From Mesorhizobium sp. (GTDB lineage: Bacteria > Pseudomonadota > Alphaproteobacteria > Rhizobiales > Rhizobiaceae): a stretch of 19,358 bases of DNA. The stretch's first letter is position 1. Each line of letters begins with the position of its first letter. A program made the translations under genes and the position numbers. The stretch spans positions 1 through 19,358 of the forward strand of contig JAUYMV010000736.1 in assembly GCA_030698645.1 (NCBI GenBank), read 5' to 3'. Positions 13,707-19,358 of this stretch are shown one piece after another. Under the pieces are notes generated by a model. The model did no database searches. It was not told the origin of the DNA and was given only the letters and a program-made list of their open reading frames with translations.

Positions 13707-14774
13707 ATGAGAAGAGCCCTTGCCATCGCCGATCGTGCGTCCGCCGCCACCCTGTGGCTGATCGGGCTTGCCAACATCCTGCTGCTGCTGGCCTTTCTGG
13801 CGACGTTGCTGTTCGTTGGAAACGCCGCCCACGGCGCGCCTGCGGCCTGCACGGGAACAGACATGCTGGCGGCGCTCGAGAAGAGCGATCCGGCCAAGCT
13901 CGCTTCGATCCGCGCGGAGGCGGACGGGACGCCGAACGGCGAAGGCCTGCTGTGGCGGATCGACAAGGCGGGCACGGCGCCTTCCTTTCTCTTCGGTACC
14001 ATGCACATGACCGATCCGCGCGTCATCGACCTGACGCCGGACGCGCGGAAGGCCTTCGACCAGTCGACCGCGGTGGTCATCGAGACGACCGACGTTCTCG
14101 ACGAAGCCGCCATGATGGCGGAGTTCATGAAGAACCCCGACCTGATGATGTTCACCGACGACACGACGCTCGCCTCGCTGATGTCGCCGGACGACGCCAG
14201 GGCCGCCGAAGCGGCGCTCGCCAAACGCGGCATCCCGCTGGCCAGCGTCAGCAAGATGAAGCCGTGGGTGCTCTCGGCCATGGTCGCGCTGCCCGCCTGC
14301 GAATTGGCGCGCAAGGCGCAGGGCGCACCGGTGCTCGACGTGCGGCTCGCCGAACAGGCAAAAGCCGCCGGCAAGTCGATCGCCGGCCTCGAAACGGCAA
14401 GAAGCCAGATCGAGGCCATGGCCTCCCTGCCGATGGAGTTCCACGTCAAGGGCCTCGTCGACACGCTGAAGCTCGGCGATCGCATGGACGATGTGATCGA
14501 GACCATGATCGTCATCTACCAACGCGGCGAGACGGGCATGTTCTGGCCGTTCTTCCGGGCGGTGCTGCCGTCGGACGACACCGATGCGCCCGGCTATTCG
14601 GCGTTCGAGGAGACCATGATCAACGCCCGCAATGTCGGCATGGCGAAGAACGCCGCCGCCTTCATCGACCGGGGCGGCGCCTTCATCGCGGTCGGCGCGC
14701 TCCACCTCCCGGGCAGCGCCGGATTGGTCGAGCGCCTGCGCACGGCCGGCTACACGGTGACCCGCGCCGACTGA
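13707..14774 (+). CDS. TraB/GumN family protein
   Basis: A 355-residue envelope protein of the TraB/GumN family (Tiki-like metalloprotease fold; bacterial function unclear). An N-terminal hydrophobic anchor at about 16-37 (TLWLIGLANILLLLAFLATL) is followed by a periplasmic domain. The family motif LFGTMHMTDPRV (95-106) carries the GTxH signature, VVIETTDV follows, and the C-terminal mate GALHLPGSAGLVERLRTAGY (330-349) provides the second histidine (H333). The Glu of the IETTD segment and both His are the presumed metal ligands. Two Cys (C48, C189 region) could pair. ATG 13707 is chosen because the signal-anchor starts there. A short hairpin follows the stop. Confidence 0.9.
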   Translation: MRRALAIADRASAATLWLIGLANILLLLAFLATLLFVGNAAHGAPAACTGTDMLAALEKSDPAKLASIRAEADGTPNGEGLLWRIDKAGTAPSFLFGTMHMTDPRVIDLTPDARKAFDQSTAVVIETTDVLDEAAMMAEFMKNPDLMMFTDDTTLASLMSPDDARAAEAALAKRGIPLASVSKMKPWVLSAMVALPACELARKAQGAPVLDVRLAEQAKAAGKSIAGLETARSQIEAMASLPMEFHVKGLVDTLKLGDRMDDVIETMIVIYQRGETGMFWPFFRAVLPSDDTDAPGYSAFEETMINARNVGMAKNAAAFIDRGGAFIAVGALHLPGSAGLVERLRTAGYTVTRAD

Positions 14775-14779
14775 CGGCG

Positions 14780-14796
14780 ATCACGCAAAGCGTGAT
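14780..14796 (+). terminator. Perfect hairpin just after the TraB/GumN gene
   Basis: ATCACGC-AAA-GCGTGAT, a perfect 7-bp stem with a three-base loop, begins six bases after the TGA stop. Only TTGG follows, so the T-tract is short; it may be a weak terminator or an RNA-end protecting hairpin. Confidence 0.4.
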
Positions 14797-14856
14797 TTGG
14801 CGACGATGCGGCTCGATGTTACCGTCATGTCATCCGACACCGTTCAGGAGATGACG

Positions 14857-15057
14857 ATGAAAATTGTTCTGGCACTCGCGGCATCGATGAGCCTGCTGGC
14901 CTCCGCTGCATTGGCGGAATGCGGCCACGACAAGACCGCGCAATCCACCTCGACGGTGATCGCCACCCTCGACATGGCCACGACGGCAAGCACGGTCGCC
15001 ATCCCGGCCCCGGTCGACCAGACGGTCGAGCCCGAGCTTCCTGCCGAAGCCGAGTAA
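14857..15057 (+). CDS. Small secreted hypothetical protein (66 aa)
   Basis: A 66-residue protein that is mostly signal peptide: MKIVLALAASMSLLASAALA, then A-E-C with cleavage likely before ECGHDK. The mature part is about 45 residues, Thr/Ala/Pro-rich, with a single Cys and a repetitive STSTVIATLDMATTASTVA segment, ending acidic (EPELPAEAE). The first mature Cys is not in a lipobox (ALAEC, Cys one position too late), so a lipoprotein is unlikely. AGGAG seven bases before ATG 14857 selects this start over the ATG two codons earlier. Function unknown. It lies 82 bases after the TraB/GumN gene on the same strand, with a hairpin between. Confidence 0.7.
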   Translation: MKIVLALAASMSLLASAALAECGHDKTAQSTSTVIATLDMATTASTVAIPAPVDQTVEPELPAEAE

Positions 15058-15188
15058 TCATCGCCGGTCGCCGGCTGCGTTCCCGCGCGGCCGGTTGCGC
15101 CGGGCGCGCACCGTATTTGTTGCGCGCATTTGAACTATTTCGGCTCCTCCGCGTTGTCGCTCCAGAAGCAGCAACGGAGGAATTGCCA

Positions 15189-15581
15189 ATGGTTGATCCT
15201 ATCTCTCCCGATCCGCGCGCCAACCCGCGCCCCGACCCCGCTCTCGATCCGGCCCGTCCGCTCGATCACGAGCGGTCCGTCGACAACCGCACGGTGGTGC
15301 AGTCCGGCGGCGGTTCGTCGGCGCTGCTGATCGGCGCGATCATCGTCGTTCTGGCGGTCATTGCATTCTTCGTCTTCGGACGCAGCACCCCGAACGCCCC
15401 GCCGCCAGCCGCCCCGGCGGCCACTGAATCGGCGCCCGCGCCGGCAGCACCGGCCGAACCCGCAACCCCGCCGGCTGCGACGACCGAACCGGCGACGCCT
15501 CCGGCTGCGACGCCGGCCCCGGCCGAGCCCGCTCCGGCTCCGGCAACGCCGACCACACCGCCGGCAGCGCCGGCCCAGTAA
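15189..15581 (+). CDS. Pro/Ala-rich single-pass membrane protein, hypothetical
   Basis: A 130-residue protein with three parts: an N-terminal Pro/Asp/Arg-rich stretch (1-35), one transmembrane helix ALLIGAIIVVLAVIAFFVFG (45-64), and a 66-residue tail made almost only of Pro, Ala, Thr and Glu. The tail repeats EPATPPAAT nearly twice (around 98-117) and variants of PAEPAPAPAT. No Cys and few charged residues follow the helix, so the tail is probably an extended, disordered arm on the periplasmic side, though orientation cannot be proved. Start ATG 15189 has GGAGG eight bases upstream. A bidirectional terminator lies directly after the stop. No family recognised; low-complexity tails may give false matches to PGRS-like or TonB-like proteins. 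Confidence 0.75.
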   Translation: MVDPISPDPRANPRPDPALDPARPLDHERSVDNRTVVQSGGGSSALLIGAIIVVLAVIAFFVFGRSTPNAPPPAAPAATESAPAPAAPAEPATPPAATTEPATPPAATPAPAEPAPAPATPTTPPAAPAQ

Positions 15582-15596
15582 GGCGGACCTGACAGC

Positions 15597-15627
15597 AAAA
15601 TGGCCCGTCCTCGCGGCGGGCCGTTTT
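15597..15627. terminator. Bidirectional terminator between convergent operons
   Basis: AAAA-T then GGCCCG (15602-15607), a nine-base loop, CGGGCC (15617-15622), G and TTTT. It serves the plus-strand gene ending at 15581 and, read on the other strand, lpdA ending at 15674. Confidence 0.75.
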
Positions 15628-15673
15628 CGTTGGTGGTTCGAGCGGAAGTTCGCGGCCCGCTTCGACCCGCACG

Positions 15674-17077
15674 CTACATGTGGATCGGCTTGAAGAAGGT
15701 CGCGAGCGCCGCCTCGCGCACCGATTCCGACATCGTCGGATGCGCATGCGTGGTGCGCGCCAGATCCTCCGAGCTGCCACCAAACTCCATCAGCACCGTC
15801 AGTTCATGGATCATCTCGCCGGCGCCATGGCCGAGGATATGCGCCCCCAGCACCCTGTCGGTCGTCTTGTCGGCAAGGATCTTCACGAAGCCGTCGGTGT
15901 GCAGCATCGCCCGCGCCCGGCCATTGGCCGTGAACGGGAACTTGCCGACCTTGTAGTCGATGCCGTCCTTCTTCAACTCCTCCTCGGTCTTGCCGACGGA
16001 AGCGATCTCCGGGCTGGTGTAGACCACGCTTGGAATGGCGCCGTAGTTCACGTGGCCGGCCTGGCCGGCGATGATCTCGGCAACCGCGATGCCTTCGTCC
16101 TCGGCCTTGTGCGCCAGCATCGGCCCGGCGATGACATCGCCGATCGCGTAGATGCCGGCGACATTGGTCGCGTAGTGGCCGTCCGTCTTGACCTTGCCGC
16201 GCTCCATCTCGACGCCGGCTTCCTCGAGGCCGAGATTATCGGTGTAGGCCCGCCTTCCCGTCGCGATCAGCACGACGTCGGCCGCGATCGTCTCCGCGTC
16301 GCCGCCCTTGACCGGCTCGAACGTCACAGTCGCGCCCTTCTTGGCCTTGGCGACGCCGGTCACCTTGGCGCCGAGCCTGAACTCCATGCCCTGCTTGGCC
16401 AGCATGCGCTGGAATTGCTTGGCGACCTCGCCGTCCATGCCGCCGAGGATCGTGTCGAGATACTCGACCACCGTCACCTTGGCGCCGAGGCGCGCCCAGA
16501 CCGAACCCATCTCGAGACCGATCACGCCGCCGCCAACGACCACCAGATGTCCTGGCACCTTGGCAAGCGACAGCGCGCCGGTCGACGACACGATCACCGT
16601 CTCGTCGATATCGACCTTGACGCCGGGGATGCCGGCAACGTCCGAGCCGGTTGCGATGACGATGTTCTTCGTCTCCACATCGGTGACCTTGCCGTCCACG
16701 CCGGTGACCGCGATCCTGCCGGGGCCGCTGATGCGACCCGTGCCGCGAAAGCTGTCGATCTTGTTCTTCTTGAACAGGAAGGCGACACCGTTGACGTTCG
16801 ACGCCACGGTCGCGTCCTTGTGCGCCATCATGTTCTTGAGGTTCAGCTTCGGCGCCGGGATGTCGATGCCGAGCGCTTCGAAATTGTGGCCGGCCTCGGC
16901 GAACATCTCGGTCGCGTGCAGCATCGCCTTGGAAGGAATGCAGCCGACGTTCAGGCAGGTGCCGCCGAATGTCTCGCGCTTCTCGACAACCGCGGTCCTG
17001 AGTCCGAGCTGCGCCGCCTTGATGGCGCCGACATAGCCGCCCGGGCCTGTTCCGATGAAAACGACGTCGTAGCTCAT
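15674..17077 (-). CDS. lpdA: Dihydrolipoyl dehydrogenase (E3)
   Basis: E3 reoxidises dihydrolipoamide on E2 and passes electrons to NAD+ through FAD and a redox disulfide; with sucB nearby it should serve the 2-oxoglutarate dehydrogenase complex. The 467 residues match family length. FAD site [17 protein letters not shown] (9-25), the active disulfide [13 protein letters not shown] with C41 and C46, the NAD site [20 protein letters not shown], the second FAD motif [17 protein letters not shown], and the catalytic dyad HPTMSE (H446, E451) are all present. ATG 17077 has AGGACAGGA just upstream. A short GCCGG/CCGGC hairpin (17098-17113) separates it from the preceding secreted-protein gene, without a T-tract, so readthrough is expected. 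It ends at the bidirectional terminator. Confidence 0.97.
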   Translation of the reverse strand: MSYDVVFIGTGPGGYVGAIKAAQLGLRTAVVEKRETFGGTCLNVGCIPSKAMLHATEMFAEAGHNFEALGIDIPAPKLNLKNMMAHKDATVASNVNGVAFLFKKNKIDSFRGTGRISGPGRIAVTGVDGKVTDVETKNIVIATGSDVAGIPGVKVDIDETVIVSSTGALSLAKVPGHLVVVGGGVIGLEMGSVWARLGAKVTVVEYLDTILGGMDGEVAKQFQRMLAKQGMEFRLGAKVTGVAKAKKGATVTFEPVKGGDAETIAADVVLIATGRRAYTDNLGLEEAGVEMERGKVKTDGHYATNVAGIYAIGDVIAGPMLAHKAEDEGIAVAEIIAGQAGHVNYGAIPSVVYTSPEIASVGKTEEELKKDGIDYKVGKFPFTANGRARAMLHTDGFVKILADKTTDRVLGAHILGHGAGEMIHELTVLMEFGGSSEDLARTTHAHPTMSESVREAALATFFKPIHM

Positions 17078-17117
17078 GGTCCTGTCCTTGCAGTTCGGCC
17101 GGCCTCAGCCGGCAATT

Positions 17118-17633
17118 CTATTCCTGGCACCCGGCGAGAGCGAACGCGTCCCAGGGCAGCTTCGTGATTCCGCTCATGCCGTAGACCGACGATTGCCGCA
17201 GCGCCGGCCCGAGGTCCGGAAACACCAGCTGCGCCGCGGCGTCCGATCCTTCCGCCGCCAGCAATCCGACTTTCCCGGCAGCGTCAACCGCATAGACGAC
17301 GCCCTGCCAGACCGTGCACGCGGCAAGTTCCTCACCGGTCACGTCGCCCTCCGGGCATTTGTGCATCAGCATTCCGAACGGTCGCGCGACGCCGTCGGTC
17401 CACATCACGATCCCGTCGAGCACGATGTCGTTTTCGGCGAACACGAGCTTGAACTCGTTGCTGGCGGCCGGCGCGCCACTCGGCCGGAACTCGAGCGATG
17501 ATTTGGCGTCCGGCTCCGCATAGACGGCCAGTTCCTGCTTGCAGGCGGCGAGAGCCGGCACGCAGAAGGCGCCGCCCGCGAGGGCAAGGAGGGCCACGCC
17601 CAGGGACGATGCGGGATTTGACATGCAACGCAT
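17118..17633 (-). CDS. Secreted hypothetical protein with conserved-looking cysteines
   Basis: A 171-residue protein with a signal peptide (GVALLALAGGAFCVPALA, cleavage near residue 29-30). The mature part has Cys at about 31, 93, 106 and near the end (AGCQE), so one or two disulfides are likely. The fold reads as short beta strands: ELAVYAEPDAKSSLEF, FKLVFAENDIVLDGIVMW, VWQGVVYAVDAAGKVGLL. The stretch AVYAEPDAKSS is slightly SH3-like, but no family is claimed. MRCM at 17633 has AGGCGAG close upstream; the Met three codons later is an alternative. It lies 10 bases from the MAPEG gene and 40 from lpdA, in one operon with them. Function unknown. Confidence 0.75.
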   Translation of the reverse strand: MRCMSNPASSLGVALLALAGGAFCVPALAACKQELAVYAEPDAKSSLEFRPSGAPAASNEFKLVFAENDIVLDGIVMWTDGVARPFGMLMHKCPEGDVTGEELAACTVWQGVVYAVDAAGKVGLLAAEGSDAAAQLVFPDLGPALRQSSVYGMSGITKLPWDAFALAGCQE

Positions 17634-17643
17634 GGCTCGCCTG

Positions 17644-18048
17644 TCAGCCCATCAGTCTTATGAGCATGAGGATCAGCCCGATGATGGACACCGTCCAGGC
17701 GACGGTGCGCAGGACCGGGACCCCGAACGCGAACAGAGGCACGTAGGCGACGCGCCCCCAGAACCAGAGCAACGCCCCGGTGGCGCCGAGCTCCCCCGTC
17801 TTGCCGGTCACGGCGAGCGCCAGCGCCAGCGCGACGAAAGCCGCATAGGTCTCGACGAAATTGCGCAGGCCGCGCGTGAGCCGATCGGTCAGTTTCGATA
17901 TGCCGCTGGCCCCGTCGCGCGAGGACATGATGTAGGTCAGGCCCGTGTCCTTCATCAGAGACACCGTCTGCACGACGATGTGGACGATCAGAAGCACGAC
18001 GCTCCAGCCGAGATAGGTCATTTCAGTCGATGCGGCGGCGGCTTCCAT
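17644..18048 (-). CDS. MAPEG family membrane protein
   Basis: A 134-residue integral membrane protein of the MAPEG (PF01124-type) family, relatives of microsomal glutathione transferase. Four membrane helices are visible: 11-31, 66-82, 88-108 and 112-132. Between the first and second is the family signature region MSSRDGASGISKLTDRLTRG (41-60) then LRNFVETYAAFVALALALA, and later WFWGRVAYVPLFAFGVPVLR (95-114). Length is typical. ATG 18048 has AGGGAG six bases upstream and begins the conserved part; the frame is open further but only as an Arg-rich translation of the hairpin region. It sits between sucB and lpdA. Glutathione-transferase or other activity is not shown by the sequence. Confidence 0.85.
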   Translation of the reverse strand: MEAAAASTEMTYLGWSVVLLIVHIVVQTVSLMKDTGLTYIMSSRDGASGISKLTDRLTRGLRNFVETYAAFVALALALAVTGKTGELGATGALLWFWGRVAYVPLFAFGVPVLRTVAWTVSIIGLILMLIRLMG

Positions 18049-18061
18049 GACATTCTCCCTG

Positions 18062-18087
18062 GCGCGGCGGAAATGTCTTCGCCGCGC
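18062..18087. repeat. 8-bp GC-rich hairpin between sucB and the MAPEG gene
   Basis: GCGCGGCG (18062-18069) and CGCCGCGC (18080-18087) are perfect complements around a ten-base loop. On the minus-strand message the hairpin ends directly before the AGGGAG ribosome-binding site of the MAPEG gene. No T-tract follows; it could mark an mRNA processing end or limit translation. Confidence 0.6.
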
Positions 18088-18154
18088 ACGATAGCACCCA
18101 CACGCGACCGGCACCAATCTGCGTTATGACGCGCGCAGCCTTGGCGTGCGTCGA

Positions 18155-19358
18155 TCAGAGATCCAGCACCAGCCGCTCCGGATCCTCCAGGCTTTCCTTG
18201 ACCCGCACCAGGAAGGTCACGGCTTCCTTGCCGTCGACGATACGGTGATCGTAGGAGAGCGCCAGATACATCATCGGGCGGATCACGATCTGCCCGCCGA
18301 CGACCACCGGCCGGTCCTGGATCTTGTGCATGCCGAGGATGCCCGACTGCGGCGCGTTGAGAATCGGCGTCGACATCAGCGATCCGTAGACGCCGCCGTT
18401 CGAGATGGTGAAGGTGCCGCCCTGCATGTCGGCCATGCCGAGCTTGCCGTCGCGCGCGGCGATGCCCAGCCGGCCGATCTCCTTCTCGATCTCGGCGATC
18501 GACATCTGGTCAGCGTCGCGCACGACCGGCACGACGAGACCCTTCTCGGTGCCCACCGCGACGCCGATATGGGCGTAGTTCTTGTAAATGATGTCGGTGC
18601 CGTCGATCTCGGCATTGACCGACGGGATTTCCTTCAGCGCATGCGTCACCGCCTTGGTGAAGAAGCCCATGAAGCCGAGCTTCACGCCGTGCTTCTTCTC
18701 GAAGACGTCCTTGTATTTGGTCCGCATCGCCATGACCGCCGACATGTCGACTTCGTTGAACGTCGTCAGCATCGCTGCGGTGGACTGCGCTTCCTTGAGC
18801 CGGCGCGCGATGGTCTGGCGCAGGCGGGTCATCTTCACCCGCTCCTCGCGCGAGGCGTCGTCGCCGGACGATGGCGCGCGCGCCGCGACGGGCATTTCGG
18901 TCGGCTGCGACGGCGCGCCGCGCGACATCGCGTCGAGCACGTCGCCCTTCAGCACCTGGCCGCGCTTGCCGGAGCCCGAGATGTCATCGACGGCAAGTTT
19001 GGATTCCGCGATGAGCTTCGCCGCCGCCGGCGCGGGCGGCATCTTGCGCTCCTCGACCGGCGCTTCGCCGGCAACCGCCGCTGTTTTTTCAGTCGCTTCC
19101 TGGCCAGTATCGGCGCCGGCCTTGCCGGCGGCCTGGGCAACTGCCTCGGGCTTCGCCGCAGCCTTCGCGGCAGGTCTGGCATCCGACTTGGCGCTCGAGG
19201 CCCCGCCGATCATGCCGAGCAGCGCACCGACGCCGACGGTCTCGCCTTCCTTGACGGTGATCTCCGACAGCGTACCGGCCGCGGGCGCGGGAACCTCGAC
19301 GGTGACCTTGTCGGTCTCCAGTTCCAGCAGCGGCTCGTCGGCGGCGATCGCATCGCCT
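18155..19358 (-). CDS. sucB: 2-oxoglutarate dehydrogenase E2 (dihydrolipoyl succinyltransferase), partial
   Basis: E2 of the 2-oxoglutarate dehydrogenase complex, moving succinyl groups from lipoyl-lysine to CoA. The gene starts beyond the right edge; about 400 residues are visible, missing perhaps the first 25-30. The lipoyl domain carries [14 protein letters not shown] with its lipoylated Lys as roughly the 17th visible residue. An Ala/Lys/Glu-rich hinge follows, then a peripheral-subunit-binding domain ([37 protein letters not shown]) and the catalytic domain from [18 protein letters not shown] to the active site [13 protein letters not shown] and the ending PERLVLDL, typical of SucB. ETDKV and LVLDL separate it from pyruvate E2 (usually ETDKA). 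Stop at 18155. First in the order sucB, MAPEG, secreted protein, lpdA; sucA is expected just outside the window. Confidence 0.95.
   Translation of the reverse strand, partial: GDAIAADEPLLELETDKVTVEVPAPAAGTLSEITVKEGETVGVGALLGMIGGASSAKSDARPAAKAAAKPEAVAQAAGKAGADTGQEATEKTAAVAGEAPVEERKMPPAPAAAKLIAESKLAVDDISGSGKRGQVLKGDVLDAMSRGAPSQPTEMPVAARAPSSGDDASREERVKMTRLRQTIARRLKEAQSTAAMLTTFNEVDMSAVMAMRTKYKDVFEKKHGVKLGFMGFFTKAVTHALKEIPSVNAEIDGTDIIYKNYAHIGVAVGTEKGLVVPVVRDADQMSIAEIEKEIGRLGIAARDGKLGMADMQGGTFTISNGGVYGSLMSTPILNAPQSGILGMHKIQDRPVVVGGQIVIRPMMYLALSYDHRIVDGKEAVTFLVRVKESLEDPERLVLDL

Noticed and set aside
14857..15057. Small secreted protein as a lipoprotein
   Set aside because: The Cys follows ALAE rather than a lipobox, so signal peptidase I cleavage is more likely.
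15680..17167. 495-codon plus-strand frame opposite lpdA
   Set aside because: Antisense shadow of an unmistakable lpdA; composition is His/Asp/Arg-rich with no motif.

Overview
The window is GC-rich chromosomal DNA (about 65% in most genes, by eye), densely packed with short gaps and overlapping start/stop codons. Gene content and style (polyamine and amino-acid ABC importers, L19 with a long Ala-rich tail, sucB-MAPEG-lpdA order, TraB/GumN protein, Uma2 nuclease, a large palindromic intergenic repeat of the kind common in rhizobia) suggest an alphaproteobacterium of the Hyphomicrobiales (Rhizobiales), probably near Mesorhizobium/Phyllobacteriaceae. That placement is inference from gene content, not a search.

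Layout. 1-1757 (minus): a polyamine-type ABC importer, with the N-terminal half of the ATPase at the window edge and its periplasmic binding protein upstream; a cloverleaf-like palindromic repeat sits between them. 1937-2551 (minus): a Uma2-family nuclease. 2641-3725: an AT-rich island (about 45% GC by hand count over 3001-3420) with an unrecognised 171-aa gene, an in-frame stop followed by a 43-aa ORF, and two sequence-related palindromes at its edges. 3765-5693: a LysR regulator divergent from a choline-kinase-like phosphotransferase. 5709-8867 (minus): a methyltransferase, an amino-acid binding protein, its permease and a second methyltransferase, the last three joined by overlapping start and stop codons. 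8940-9527: rplS with a possible structured leader. 9991-11293 (plus): an unrecognised gene and a TauE/SafE permease, lying between rplS and the trmD-rimM pair (11275-12569, minus). 12699-13634: xerC. 13707-15581 (plus): a TraB/GumN protein, a small secreted protein and a Pro/Ala-rich membrane-anchored protein, ending at a strong bidirectional terminator. 15674-19358 (minus): sucB (partial), a MAPEG membrane protein, a secreted Cys protein and lpdA.

How they work together. The right end encodes E2 and E3 of the 2-oxoglutarate dehydrogenase complex with two envelope proteins embedded between them. rimM, trmD and rplS serve ribosome and tRNA maturation, but the usual rpsP-rimM-trmD-rplS cluster is split here. 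The two ABC systems are for uptake of polyamines and amino acids. No phage, CRISPR, tRNA or rRNA gene was seen. The least ordinary stretch is 2641-3725.
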